Assembly (NCBI RefSeq): GCF_025195125.1
Contig: NZ_JAMGSL010000007.1
Span: 372,001-436,000, forward strand
Direction: 5' to 3'
Length of the DNA stretch: 64,000 nucleotides
Source: Streptomyces sp. Je 1-79
Lineage (GTDB): Bacteria > Actinomycetota > Actinomycetes > Streptomycetales > Streptomycetaceae
Position 1 is the first letter of the stretch. The number at the start of each line of letters is the position of its first letter. A program made the translations under genes and the position numbers. Of the stretch, positions 1 through 8,183 are shown piece by piece. The notes beneath the pieces are model-generated. The model did no database searches. It was not told where the DNA came from and worked only from the letters and a program-made list of their open reading frames with translations.

Positions 1-77
1 AGCAGCAGGACGACGCACCAGGCGGCGACCCGCCGGGCGGGATCGGGGAGGAGGGGGCGGGGACTCGGCGTCTGCAC
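1..77 (-). CDS. 5' end of a leftward gene, probably a membrane protein (partial)
   Basis: On the minus strand a GTG at 77 is preceded by a GGTGGA-type ribosome binding site and opens a frame that runs off the left edge after 25 codons. The visible residues start MQTPSPRPLLPDP, then ARR, then a hydrophobic run beginning VAAWCVVLL. This is the pattern of a short cytoplasmic head followed by a first membrane segment. The product cannot be identified from so little sequence. No other start is in frame nearby. Confidence 0.4.
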   Translation of the reverse strand, partial: MQTPSPRPLLPDPARRVAAWCVVLL

Positions 78-202
78 CCGTCCACCGGACCACGGCGTGC
101 GGCGTGTCGTCCTGCGCTACGAGACCGGACGAGTGACGCCCCGTCAGAGCCTGTACGGCACGGGCGCCCGCACCCGCGCCCGCACCGGTCACGAACGCGG
201 AT

Positions 203-274
203 CACCGGCACCGGCACCCAGCAGCACAGGCACCGGCACCGGCACCCGGCATCGAGCACCGAGCACCGAGCACC
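203..274. repeat. Short tandem repeats: (CACCGG)n and (GAGCACC)3
   Basis: Two interrupted runs of the hexamer CACCGG are followed by three head-to-tail copies of GAGCACC at 254-260, 261-267 and 268-274. This is a simple-sequence patch in the non-coding gap and may vary in length between strains. Confidence 0.7.
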
Positions 275-326
275 GACACGCGTACGGGGCCGAGCGCGTC
301 CGCCCGGCCCCGTACCCGTATCGACA

Positions 327-358
327 GCCGGATCCAGACCCGTAACCGCGGATCCGGC
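327..358 (-). terminator. Hairpin downstream of the pirin gene
   Basis: GCCGGATCC (327-335) and GGATCCGGC (350-358) form a perfect 9-bp stem with a 14-base loop, 18 bases beyond the pirin stop codon in the direction of transcription. There is no clear U-run, as is usual in Streptomyces terminators. Confidence 0.5.
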
Positions 359-375
359 CGTACCGCCGTCGCCCG

Positions 376-1338
376 TTACTCGCCCATCCCGTGGACCGCC
401 GGGATCGTGCCGAGCCGGCCCGCCTGGAAGTCCTCGAAGGCCTGGCGGAGTTCGGCCTGGGTGTTCATGACGAACGGGCCGTAGTGCGCCATCGGCTCAC
501 GGATCGGCTGTCCGCCGAGGACGACGACCTCCAGGTCGGGCGTGTTCCCGTCCTGCGTCTCGTCCGCCCGGACGGTGAGCGTGCCGCCCTTGCCGAAGAC
601 CGCGGTCTGGCCCATCCGGACCGGCCTGCGCTCCGCACCGGCCGAGCCGCGCCCCGCGAGCACGTAGACGAGCCCGTTGAAGTCCTCGCGCCACGGCAGG
701 GTCACCTCGGCGCCCGGCCGGATCGTCGCGTGGATCATCGTGATCGGGGTGTGCGTGACGCCCGGCCCGGCGTGGCCGTCGAGTTCGCCCGCGATCACGC
801 GGAGCAGCGCGCCGCCGTCGGGGGAGGCGAGCAGCTGCACCTGGCCGCCGCGGATGTCCTGGTAGCGGGGGGCCATCATCTTGTCGGAGGCGGGCAGGTT
901 CACCCACAGCTGGAGCCCGTGGAAGAGTCCGCCGCTCATCACGAGCGACTCCGGCGGGGCCTCGATGTGGAGCAGCCCGCTACCGGCTGTCATCCACTGG
1001 GTGTCTCCGTTGGTGATGGTGCCGCCACCGCCGTTGGAGTCCTGGTGGTCGAAGACGCCGTCGATGATGTACGTGACGGTCTCGAAGCCGCGGTGGGGGT
1101 GCCACGGGGTGCCCTTGGGCTCACCGGGGGCGTACTCCACCTCTCCCATCTGGTCCATCATGATGAACGGGTCGAGGTACTGGTAGTTGATCCCGGCGAA
1201 CGCGCGGCGCACCGGGAAGCCCTCGCCCTCGAATCCGGACGGGGCCGTGGTCACGGCGAGCACGGGGCGGGAGACGGCGTCGGCCGGGGCGGCGACGCGC
1301 GGCAGGGCGAGCGGGTTCTCGACAGTCACAGCGGGCAT
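376..1338 (-). CDS. Pirin family protein
   Basis: A 320-residue cupin-fold protein of the pirin family. Such proteins bind one metal ion through histidines of the N-terminal cupin; some act as quercetinases or redox-sensing cofactors, and the substrate here cannot be inferred. The N-terminal domain carries the diagnostic PWHPHRGFETVTYIIDG stretch and the conserved segment around GDTQWMTAGSGLLHIE. The C-terminal cupin begins near residue 190 and includes ITMIHATIRPGAEV. The length is typical of the long pirins. The ATG start has a GGAGG about seven bases upstream. The upstream neighbour (SseB-like, same strand) is separated by a strong hairpin, so the gene is probably transcribed alone. Confidence 0.92.
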   Translation of the reverse strand: MPAVTVENPLALPRVAAPADAVSRPVLAVTTAPSGFEGEGFPVRRAFAGINYQYLDPFIMMDQMGEVEYAPGEPKGTPWHPHRGFETVTYIIDGVFDHQDSNGGGGTITNGDTQWMTAGSGLLHIEAPPESLVMSGGLFHGLQLWVNLPASDKMMAPRYQDIRGGQVQLLASPDGGALLRVIAGELDGHAGPGVTHTPITMIHATIRPGAEVTLPWREDFNGLVYVLAGRGSAGAERRPVRMGQTAVFGKGGTLTVRADETQDGNTPDLEVVVLGGQPIREPMAHYGPFVMNTQAELRQAFEDFQAGRLGTIPAVHGMGE

Positions 1339-1400
1339 GGCGGGACCTCCTTGTGCGACCAGTTTAGTTGAACAATGAACTTCCTGCCACCCGGAACGCG

Positions 1401-1432
1401 GAACGCCCGGGAGGAATTCCTCCCGGGCGTTC
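1401..1432 (-). terminator. Perfect 32-bp palindrome, terminator of the SseB-like gene
   Basis: GAACGCCCGGGAGGAA (1401-1416) is followed directly by its exact reverse complement (1417-1432). The RNA hairpin would have a stem of about 14 bp with a tight loop. It lies about 20 bases past the stop of the leftward SseB-like gene and before the pirin start region, so it insulates the two genes. Confidence 0.8.
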
Positions 1433-1452
1433 TCCCACGTCTCCAGCGTCCG

Positions 1453-1947
1453 TCAGCCGTACATCCGGCGCATCGCGAAGTCGACCATCTGCTCCACGGC
1501 CTTCGCGTCGAAGACCATCCGGTGGTCGCCCTCCATGTCGAGGACGAAGCCGTAGCCGGTCGGGAGCAGGTCGATCACCTCGGCGCCGGTGATCACGAAG
1601 TACTTCGACTCCTTGCCCGCGTACCGCCTCAGCTCCTTGAGCGAGGTGAACATGGGGATGACCGGCTGCTGGGTGTTGTGCAGGGCCAGGAAGCCGGGGT
1701 TGTCACCGCGGGGGCAGTAGACCTTCGAGGTCGCGAAGATCTGCTGGAAGTCCTCGGCCGCCAGGGATCCGGTCGTGAAGGCCCGTACGGCGTCGGCGAG
1801 CGACGGGGGCGAGGGCTCGGGGTACAGCGGGGGCTGCTGCCCGTACGGGGCGCCCTGCATGCCCCCCGGCATCCCGCCCGCCATCGGCTGCTGCGGCGGC
1901 GGGGCGTACTGCTGCTGGGCACCCGGATTCTGCTCGTAGCCGTACAT
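1453..1947 (-). CDS. SseB family protein
   Basis: A 164-residue cytoplasmic protein. Residues 1 to about 40 are rich in Pro, Gln, Gly and Tyr (MYGYEQNPGAQQQYAPPPQQ) and look disordered. From about residue 50 the sequence fits the SseB fold: TGSLAAEDFQQIFATSKVYC, PVIPMFTSLKEL, YFVITGAEVIDLLP, VLDMEGDHRMVFDAKAVEQM. The C-terminal half resembles the DUF of SseB/enhanced-serine-sensitivity proteins found as one to several small genes in Streptomyces. Enzymatic activity is not known for this family in actinobacteria. It stands alone, with a terminator behind it and a long promoter gap (1948-2152) shared with the divergent acyl-CoA dehydrogenase gene. Confidence 0.8.
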   Translation of the reverse strand: MYGYEQNPGAQQQYAPPPQQPMAGGMPGGMQGAPYGQQPPLYPEPSPPSLADAVRAFTTGSLAAEDFQQIFATSKVYCPRGDNPGFLALHNTQQPVIPMFTSLKELRRYAGKESKYFVITGAEVIDLLPTGYGFVLDMEGDHRMVFDAKAVEQMVDFAMRRMYG

Positions 1948-2060
1948 GCCCCCGAGCCTAGTCGCTGCGGGCCGCCGCCCGCCGCCCCGTCCGGCCTACG
2001 GCGACCGGCCCCCGCGCAGCGATTGACGTCACAGTTGACCGGATGGGGGTTGCTTCTTAT

Positions 2061-2072
2061 TACCGGCGGGTA
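2061..2072. promoter_or_regulatory. Possible operator TACCGGCGGGTA upstream of the acyl-CoA dehydrogenase gene
   Basis: TACC and GGTA flank GGCG to give a 12-base interrupted inverted repeat inside a locally AT-rich stretch (2050-2095), about 80 bases before the acyl-CoA dehydrogenase start. Position and symmetry suggest a regulator site for a fatty-acid oxidation gene. The regulator is unknown. Confidence 0.35.
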
Positions 2073-2152
2073 GCATTATCGGAGAGAGCATTAGCTACTC
2101 GCTGGTACGTGTACGAGGAACCTGCCTCCCCGATCCTTACGGAGCCGTCGCC

Positions 2153-3982
2153 ATGGGGCACTACAAGTCGAATCTCCGCGACATCGAGTTCAACCTCTTC
2201 GAGGTCCTCGGGCGCGACAAGGTGTACGGCACCGGTCCGTTCGAGGAGATGGACGTCGAGACCGCCAAGAGCGTCCTGGAGGAGCTGACCCGCCTCTCCG
2301 AGAACGAGCTCGCGGAGTCCTTCGCCGACGCCGACCGCAACCCGCCGGTCTTCGACCCCGAGACCAACACCGCCCCCGTACCGGCGAGCTTCAAGAAGTC
2401 CTACAAGGCCTTCATGGACTCCGAGTACTGGCGTCTGGGCCTGCCCGAGGAGATCGGCGGCACCACCTCCCCGCGCTCCCTGATCTGGGCCTACGCGGAG
2501 CTGGTCCTCGGCGCGAACCCGGCCGTCTGGATGTACTCCTCCGGCCCGGCCTTCGCCGGCATCCTCTTCAACGAGGGCAACGAGGCGCAGAAGAAGGTCG
2601 CGCAGATCGCCGTCGAGCGCCAGTGGGGCTCCACGATGGTCCTGACCGAGCCGGACGCCGGTTCGGACGTCGGCGCCGGCCGCACCAAGGCGGTCCAGCA
2701 GGAGGACGGCTCCTGGCACATCGAGGGCGTGAAGCGCTTCATCACCTCCGGTGAGCACGACATGGAGGAGAACATCCTCCACTACGTCCTCGCCCGCCCC
2801 GAGGGCGCCGGCCCCGGCACCAAGGGCCTCTCCCTCTTCCTCGTGCCGAAGTTCCACTTCGACTGGGAGACCGGCGAGCTGGGCGAGCGCAACGGCGTGT
2901 ACGCCACGAACGTCGAGCACAAGATGGGCCTCAAGGCCTCCAACACCTGCGAGATGACCTTCGGCGACCAGCACCCCGCCAAGGGCTGGCTGATCGGCGA
3001 CAAGCACGACGGCATCCGCCAGATGTTCCTCATCATCGAGTTCGCCCGCATGATGGTCGGCACGAAGGCGATCTCCACCCTCTCCACGGGCTACCTCAAC
3101 GCCCTGGAGTACGCCAAGGAGCGCGTCCAGGGCACCGACCTGGCGAACTTCATGGACAAGGCCGCGCCCAAGGTCACCATCACGCACCACCCCGACGTCC
3201 GCCGGTCGCTGATGACGCAGAAGGCATACGCCGAGGGCATGCGCTCCCTCGTCCTCTACACGGCCGCCGTGCAGGACGCGATCCAGCTCAAGGAGGCCGC
3301 GGGCGAGGACGCGAAGGCCGAGATCGGCCTGAACGACCTGCTGCTGCCGATCGTGAAGGGCTACGGCTCCGAGAAGGGCTACGAGCAGCTCGCGCAGTCG
3401 CTCCAGACCTTCGGCGGCTCCGGCTTCCTGCAGGAGTACCCGATCGAGCAGTACATCCGGGACGCCAAGATCGACACCCTCTACGAGGGCACGACGGCCA
3501 TCCAGGGCCAGGACTTCTTCTTCCGCAAGATCGTCCGCGACCAGGGCGCGTCCCTGAACGCGCTGGCCGAGGAGATCAAGAAGTTCCTCGCGCTCGGCAC
3601 CGGCGGCGAGGAGCTGGCCGGCGCCCGCGACGCGCTCGCCAAGGCGGCTGTGGACCTGGAGGGCATCGTCGGCGCGATGCTCACCGACCTCACCGCGACC
3701 GGCGAGGACGTCAGGAACATCTACAAGGTCGGCCTGAACACCACCCGCCTGCTGATGGCCTCCGGCGATGTCGTCGTCGGCTACCTGCTGCTGAAGGGTG
3801 CGGCCGTCGCCGCCGAGAAGCTGGCCGCCGGCGCCTCCGCCAAGGACCAGGCGTTCTACGCCGGCAAGATCGCGGCCGCGAAGTTCTTCGCCGCCAACGT
3901 CCTGCCGGGCGTCGGCGCCGAGCGCGCGCTCGCCGAGGCGGTCGACGGCTCGCTGATGGACCTGGACGAGGCCGCGTTCTAG
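2153..3982 (+). CDS. Acyl-CoA dehydrogenase, long FadE5-like type
   Basis: A 609-residue FAD enzyme of acyl-CoA beta-oxidation (trans-2-enoyl-CoA formation). At about 600 residues it belongs to the long class, like mycobacterial FadE5, that carries an extra C-terminal domain beyond the 380-residue core. The central barrel shows WGSTMVLTEPDAGSDVGAG, the C-terminal core shows YGSEKGYEQLAQSLQTFGGSG and YPIEQYIRDAKIDTLYEGTT; the Glu of LYEGTTAIQ sits where the catalytic base is expected. A helical domain of about 150 residues follows (from about 460). The ATG start follows the spacer after GGAGCC. The gene is probably monocistronic: a strong hairpin follows the stop. Chain-length preference cannot be read from sequence. 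Confidence 0.93.
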   Translation: MGHYKSNLRDIEFNLFEVLGRDKVYGTGPFEEMDVETAKSVLEELTRLSENELAESFADADRNPPVFDPETNTAPVPASFKKSYKAFMDSEYWRLGLPEEIGGTTSPRSLIWAYAELVLGANPAVWMYSSGPAFAGILFNEGNEAQKKVAQIAVERQWGSTMVLTEPDAGSDVGAGRTKAVQQEDGSWHIEGVKRFITSGEHDMEENILHYVLARPEGAGPGTKGLSLFLVPKFHFDWETGELGERNGVYATNVEHKMGLKASNTCEMTFGDQHPAKGWLIGDKHDGIRQMFLIIEFARMMVGTKAISTLSTGYLNALEYAKERVQGTDLANFMDKAAPKVTITHHPDVRRSLMTQKAYAEGMRSLVLYTAAVQDAIQLKEAAGEDAKAEIGLNDLLLPIVKGYGSEKGYEQLAQSLQTFGGSGFLQEYPIEQYIRDAKIDTLYEGTTAIQGQDFFFRKIVRDQGASLNALAEEIKKFLALGTGGEELAGARDALAKAAVDLEGIVGAMLTDLTATGEDVRNIYKVGLNTTRLLMASGDVVVGYLLLKGAAVAAEKLAAGASAKDQAFYAGKIAAAKFFAANVLPGVGAERALAEAVDGSLMDLDEAAF

Positions 3983-4002
3983 TAACGCACCACGTCCAAC
4001 GA

Positions 4003-4040
4003 GGAACGGCTCGCTCCCGGGGAGGGGAGCGGGCCGTTCC
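4003..4040 (+). terminator. Terminator of the acyl-CoA dehydrogenase gene
   Basis: GGAACGGC plus TCGCTCCC (4003-4018) pairs with GGGAGCGG plus GCCGTTCC (4025-4040): a 16-bp stem including one G-U pair and a six-base loop. A short TTTT run follows at about 4043, which makes this one of the more classical intrinsic terminators in the window. Confidence 0.85.
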
Positions 4041-4090
4041 GTCTTTTGGGGGCCCGGCGCCGGATTCCGGGCCGTGCGTATGGTGAACCC

Positions 4091-5380
4091 ATGACGAGCA
4101 CCGCCCGCTTCGACCGCGGCCACACCGACGACCTCATGACCTTCCTGGCGGCTTCCCCCTCGCCGTACCACGCGGTGGCCAACTCCGCCGAGCGCCTGGA
4201 GAAGGCCGGCTTCCGGAAGGTCGAGGAGACCGCCGCCTGGGACGGGACGACCGGCGGCAAGTACGTGATCCGCGGCGGCGCGCTCATCGCCTGGTTCGTA
4301 CCGGAGGGTGCCACGGCCCACACCCCGTACCGGATCGTCGGCGCCCACACCGACTCCCCCAACCTGCGCGTCAAGCCGCAGCCCGACATGGGCGCGCGGG
4401 GCTGGCGCCAGGTCGCCGTCGAGATCTACGGCGGGACGCTGCTCAACACCTGGCTCGACCGCGACCTCGGCCTCGCGGGCCGCCTCACCCTCCGGGACGG
4501 CAGCCACCACCTGGTGAACGTGGACCGGGCCGTGCTGCGCGTCCCGCAGCTCGCCATCCACCTCGACCGCCAGGCCAACGACGGCCTCAAGCTCGAACGC
4601 CAGCGCCACATGCAGCCGATCTGGGGCCTCGGCGAGGTCCACGAGGGCGACCTGATCCGCTTCATGGCCGAGGAGGCGGGCGTCGACGCCGAGGACGTCA
4701 GCGGCTGGGACCTGATGGTCCACGCCATCGAGGCCCCCGCCTACCTCGGCCGCGACCGCGAACTCGTCGCCGGACCGCGCATGGACAACCTGATCTCCGT
4801 CCACGCGGGCGTCGCCGCCCTGGCCGCCGTCGCGGGCCGCGCCGACCTCCCGTACATCCCGGTCCTCGCCGCCTTCGACCACGAGGAGAACGGCTCCGAG
4901 GCCGACACCGGCGCCCAGGGCCCGCTCCTCGGCAATGTCCTGGAGCGCTCCGTCTACGCCCGCGGCGGCGCCTACGAGGACCGCGCCCGCGCCTTCGCCG
5001 GCTCGATCTGCCTCTCCTCCGACGTCGGCCACGCGGTCCACCCCAACTACGCCGAGCGCCACGACCCGACGCACCACCCGCGCCCCAACGGCGGCCCGAT
5101 CCTCAAGGTGAACGTCAACCAGCGGTACGCCACCGACGGCGGCGGCCGGGCCGTCTTCTCGGCGGCCTGCGAGAAGGCGGGCGTGCCGTTCCAGTTCTTC
5201 GTCTCCAACAACGACATGCCGTGCGGCACGACGATCGGCCCGATCACGGCGGCCCGCCACGGCATCAGCACGGTCGACATCGGCGTGGCCTGCCTGTCGA
5301 TGCACAGCGCCCGCGAACTCTGCGGCGCGGACGACCCGTACCTGCTGGCGAACGCGCTCGTGGCCTTCCTGGAGGGATAG
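4091..5380 (+). CDS. M18 family aminopeptidase
   Basis: A 429-residue di-zinc aminopeptidase of family M18 (aspartyl aminopeptidase/DNPEP group), which removes acidic or neutral N-terminal residues from peptides in the cytoplasm. Metal-ligand motifs are in order: VGAHTDSPNLRVKP (His at about 86), FDHEENGSEADTGAQGPLL (the Glu pair), and the C-terminal SMHSARELCGADDP with the last His ligand. Length is normal for the family. I start at the ATG at 4091 because the N terminus then begins with the conserved DDLMTFLAASPSPYHAVANS region; a GTG-type start at 4046 would add 15 non-conserved residues inside the preceding hairpin zone. The small membrane-protein gene follows after about 50 bases. Confidence 0.93.
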   Translation: MTSTARFDRGHTDDLMTFLAASPSPYHAVANSAERLEKAGFRKVEETAAWDGTTGGKYVIRGGALIAWFVPEGATAHTPYRIVGAHTDSPNLRVKPQPDMGARGWRQVAVEIYGGTLLNTWLDRDLGLAGRLTLRDGSHHLVNVDRAVLRVPQLAIHLDRQANDGLKLERQRHMQPIWGLGEVHEGDLIRFMAEEAGVDAEDVSGWDLMVHAIEAPAYLGRDRELVAGPRMDNLISVHAGVAALAAVAGRADLPYIPVLAAFDHEENGSEADTGAQGPLLGNVLERSVYARGGAYEDRARAFAGSICLSSDVGHAVHPNYAERHDPTHHPRPNGGPILKVNVNQRYATDGGGRAVFSAACEKAGVPFQFFVSNNDMPCGTTIGPITAARHGISTVDIGVACLSMHSARELCGADDPYLLANALVAFLEG

Positions 5381-5433
5381 CCGCCCCCGACCGGGGTACC
5401 CGATCCCGACTACCCCACTAGGAGGCGGGATTC

Positions 5434-5661
5434 ATGGGCCTGGGAGGCTGCATCATCCTCATCGCCGTGGGCGCGATTCTCGCGTTCGCCACGGACTGGG
5501 AGCTCGACGGAGTCAACCTCGACCTGGTGGGACTGATCATGATGGCGGTCGGTCTCATCGGCGTGGCGACCTTCACCAGCATCGCCCGGCGCCGTCGGGT
5601 CGTCGTCCCTCCGACCGCCCCCACGGTCGTGGACGAGAACGGGCGCGACCGCGGCTACTGA
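5434..5661 (+). CDS. Small membrane protein, DUF6458-like
   Basis: A 75-residue protein with two predicted membrane segments: about 4-20 (GGCIILIAVGAILAFA) and about 29-48 (DLVGLIMMAVGLIGVATF), followed by a basic SIARRRR stop-transfer and a short polar tail. It matches the small two-helix proteins widely found in actinobacteria and annotated as DUF6458. Function is unknown. An AGGAGG lies nine bases before the ATG. It follows the M18 peptidase by about 50 bases and could be co-transcribed with it. Confidence 0.8.
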   Translation: MGLGGCIILIAVGAILAFATDWELDGVNLDLVGLIMMAVGLIGVATFTSIARRRRVVVPPTAPTVVDENGRDRGY

Positions 5662-5742
5662 CGTACGGAGCGGACGCGGCGGCGGGCAGGAAGCCGTTCC
5701 GCGAAACATCCGGGAAAGGGCGGTCCTGGCACCGTCTGCCTC

Positions 5743-6087
5743 ATGGACCGTCATGAGGGCCCTCCCCGGGGGAAGTTCATCGCCTGCGTCGCCACGGTCG
5801 TGCTGATCGGCACGGCCGTGGCGGGCTACACCGTCGCCACCTACGACGAACGCCCGCCCTGGGGCACCGACATCGCCTACGAGGGCGGCTATCTGCAGGC
5901 CGTCCGCATCCGGAAGGCCGATGTCACCGGGGAACGCACCCGCGCCCTGCTGGCCGGCGAGTGCGCGGCCATGCAGCGGGCGGGGATGGGCGGCGACCGG
6001 GCCGTGCACGACCCGGCGGCCTGGGTCTCCGGATGCCTGGACGGGGCGGGGGACCGCCCGTCCAGGAACCAGGGAATCGTGCGCTAG
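5743..6087 (+). CDS. Small membrane-anchored hypothetical protein
   Basis: A 114-residue protein that I cannot assign to a family. Residues about 10-30 (KFIACVATVVLIGTAVAGYTV) form one signal-anchor-like helix. The rest should be outside the membrane and includes a short mixed alpha/beta-like stretch with two cysteines, in LLAGECAAMQ and VSGCLDGAG, spaced about 26 residues, which could form a disulfide. The coding frame has normal high-GC codon bias, so I accept it as a gene. It converges on the NHL/thioredoxin gene with only 11 bases between stop codons. Confidence 0.7.
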   Translation: MDRHEGPPRGKFIACVATVVLIGTAVAGYTVATYDERPPWGTDIAYEGGYLQAVRIRKADVTGERTRALLAGECAAMQRAGMGGDRAVHDPAAWVSGCLDGAGDRPSRNQGIVR

Positions 6088-6098
6088 GCGTACGGGCG

Positions 6099-7904
6099 TT
6101 ACGCGTCCATGCCCGCGAGGATGAGCGGGAGGCGGGCGACGCCGTCGGCCGTCACCTTCACCGGAACGCCCCAGTCCTGCTGGTGCACATGGCAGGCCGG
6201 GTACTCGTTGGCCGGGTCGTCGTCGCAGGACGCGGCCATCGCCGAGACGTGCAGGACGCCCTCGGTGATCTCCGGGTCGAGGTCGAGCTCCCGGAAGAGG
6301 TCCGTCCCCGTGCCCTCGCCGCCGAGCAGCAGCCCGGGCGGGGTCGAGGAGACGAGGAGCCGGGTGGAGGGGCCGTAGCGCTCGTCCAGCTTCTGTCCCG
6401 TCGGCGCCTGGAAGACCACGTCGAGCCGGAGCCGGCCGGGCGCGATCTCGGTGGCCTCGCGCCGGGTGCGGTGGGCGACCGCCTCGACCTGGACCGCCTC
6501 CTCGGGAAGACGCAGCCGGGTCAGCCGGTGCCGGGCGGACTCGACGACGACGATCTCGTCCCCGACGAGGACGGCGTCGCTCGGCTCGCGGAGATCGGTG
6601 GCCAGCGTCGTCACCTCGCCGGACGCCGGGTCGAAGCGGCGCAGGGCGTGGTTGTACGTGTCGGAGATCGCGACCGACCCGTCGGGCAGGGCGGTGACGC
6701 CGAGCGGGTGCTGGAGCAGCGCCTGGCCGGCGGCGCCGTCGCGGTGGCCGAAGTCGAAGAGCCCGGTGCCGACGGCGGTGTGGACGACGCCCTCGGTGTC
6801 GATCCAGCGCAGCGCGCTCGTCTCGGAGTCGGCGATCCAGAGCCGGTCCCCGGTGGCGGCGAGCCCGGAGGGCTGCGCGAACCAGGCCTCGGCGGCCGGC
6901 CCGTCGACGAGACCCTCGTTGGTCGTACCGGCCGCGACCTCGACGGTCCCCGTCTGCGGGTCGTACGTCCACAGCTGGTGGACACCGGCCATCGCGATCC
7001 AGACCCTGCCCTGCCACCAGGCCACGTCCCACGGCGAGGAGAGGTCCACGTCGAGGGCCGGGCCGGAGGTCGGCGACCCCTGCCACCACTGCTTCCCGGT
7101 GCCGGCGATCCGCTCGGTCGCGCCGGTGGCGGGGTCGAAGACGCGCAGCGCGTGGTTCACGGTGTCGGCGACGACGACCTTGCCGTCGGGCAGGAGGGTG
7201 AGCCCCTGCGGCTCGCGGAACTCGCCGTCCCCGATCCGCCGCACCACGGTCTCCCCGTCGGGCGCGAGCTCGACGAGCTGGTGGCGTGTGGTGTCGGAGA
7301 CCAGGAAGTTCCCGCTCGCGAGGAGGACGGCCTTCCCGGGGAAGCGCAGGTCGGTCGCGACGGGCTCCGGCGGCACGTACGGTCCGTCCCCGCGCCGCAG
7401 CGTCCCCTTGGCCTCGTGCTCGGCCTCCAGCTCCTCGACGAGCGTGCGGATCGCGTTCGCGTGCCCCTCACCCGCGTGCTGGGCGACGATGTACCCCTCG
7501 GGGTCGATGACGACGAGCGTGGGCCAGGCCCGTACGGCGTACTGCTTCCAGGTCGCGAGCTCGGGATCGTCGAGGACCGGGTGGTGCACCTCGTACCGCT
7601 CGACGGCGTCGACGACGGCCTGGTGCTCGGCCTCGTGGACGAACTTCGGCGAGTGCACCCCGACGATCACGAGCGTGTCGCGGTGCTTCTCCTCCAGGTC
7701 ACGGAGCTCGTCGAGGACGTGCAGGCAGTTGATGCAGCAGAAGGTCCAGAAGTCGAGGATCAAGATGCGACCTCGGAAGTCGGCGAGCTTCAGGTCCTTC
7801 CCGCCGGTGTTGATCCATCCGCCCTTGCCGACCAGCTCGGGAGCACGGACACGGGCACGGCGGGGCGCAGGCGCGGGGGTGGGCGCCGGGGCAGCATCGT
7901 TCAT
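6099..7904 (-). CDS. Thioredoxin-like domain fused to an NHL-repeat beta-propeller
   Basis: A 601-residue two-part protein. Residues about 22-165 form a TlpA/thioredoxin-like domain with the CxxC active site CCINC (Cys57 and Cys60) and downstream cis-Pro region YAVRAWPTLVVIDPEG. Residues about 185-510 contain NHL repeats, visible as FREPQGLTLLPDGKVVVADT, LQHPLGVTALPDGSVAISDT and similar. The C-terminal part (about 460-600) is a further beta-rich domain. This architecture is shared with animal NHLRC2. The N terminus (MNDAAPAPTPAPAPRRARVR) has no signal peptide, so the protein appears cytoplasmic. The redox partner is unknown. It lies between convergent and divergent single genes, so it is likely monocistronic. 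Confidence 0.9.
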   Translation of the reverse strand: MNDAAPAPTPAPAPRRARVRAPELVGKGGWINTGGKDLKLADFRGRILILDFWTFCCINCLHVLDELRDLEEKHRDTLVIVGVHSPKFVHEAEHQAVVDAVERYEVHHPVLDDPELATWKQYAVRAWPTLVVIDPEGYIVAQHAGEGHANAIRTLVEELEAEHEAKGTLRRGDGPYVPPEPVATDLRFPGKAVLLASGNFLVSDTTRHQLVELAPDGETVVRRIGDGEFREPQGLTLLPDGKVVVADTVNHALRVFDPATGATERIAGTGKQWWQGSPTSGPALDVDLSSPWDVAWWQGRVWIAMAGVHQLWTYDPQTGTVEVAAGTTNEGLVDGPAAEAWFAQPSGLAATGDRLWIADSETSALRWIDTEGVVHTAVGTGLFDFGHRDGAAGQALLQHPLGVTALPDGSVAISDTYNHALRRFDPASGEVTTLATDLREPSDAVLVGDEIVVVESARHRLTRLRLPEEAVQVEAVAHRTRREATEIAPGRLRLDVVFQAPTGQKLDERYGPSTRLLVSSTPPGLLLGGEGTGTDLFRELDLDPEITEGVLHVSAMAASCDDDPANEYPACHVHQQDWGVPVKVTADGVARLPLILAGMDA

Positions 7905-8137
7905 GCTTCAAGCTTGCCATCCACCTGTGAACGGCGGATCACACGCCTACGGCGGGGGGAGCAACGGCGACCCCGGGCGGAAAAACGGCGCGGGGACGCG
8001 ATGGCGGCGTCGCGTGACCTTCGCCCGTCGGCCTCGCGGCCGTCGCCGTCGTCACGCCGGCTGCGCCGGCGGCCGCCCTCGCGCCCTCCCCGACTCCACC
8101 ACCTTCAGGACCTTCTTCTGATCATGAACGGTGTGAG

Positions 8138-8169
8138 CCCGCGAGCGGCGTGAATCGCCGCCTCGCGGG
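8138..8169 (+). promoter_or_regulatory. Hairpin in the leader of the LURP-one-like gene
   Basis: CCCGCGAG (8138-8145) pairs with CTCGCGGG (8162-8169) and, inside it, CGGCG (8146-8150) with CGCCG (8156-8160), leaving one bulged C. The hairpin ends 14 bases before the ATG at 8184, and a small GGGA/TCCC stem overlaps the space where a ribosome binding site should be. It could control translation or end transcripts from upstream. Confidence 0.45.
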
Positions 8170-8183
8170 GAACGCATCCCGCC

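Larger units (their letters stand above)
78..375. other. Intergenic region with short GC-rich repeats, no gene seen
   Basis: About 300 bases between the start of the leftward edge gene and the stop of the pirin gene. It holds runs of CACCGG hexamers (about 203-247) and three perfect GAGCACC heptamers (254-274), then a hairpin listed separately. A rightward open frame covers 97-345, but its Arg/Pro/Thr-rich translation only mirrors the repeats, so I do not call it a gene. Confidence 0.5.

Noticed and set aside
97..345. Rightward 82-codon frame near the left edge
   Set aside because: Composed of Arg/Thr/Pro/Gly repeats that reflect simple-sequence DNA; no ribosome binding site.
2060..5305. Leftward open frame of 1081 codons opposite the acyl-CoA dehydrogenase and M18 genes
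   Set aside because: It is the GC-bias mirror of two well-recognised rightward genes; its translation is rich in Val/Gly/Ala/Arg and shows no domain.
5961..8153. Rightward open frame of 730 codons opposite the thioredoxin/NHL gene
   Set aside because: The minus-strand frame has clear thioredoxin and NHL motifs; this one is an antisense shadow.
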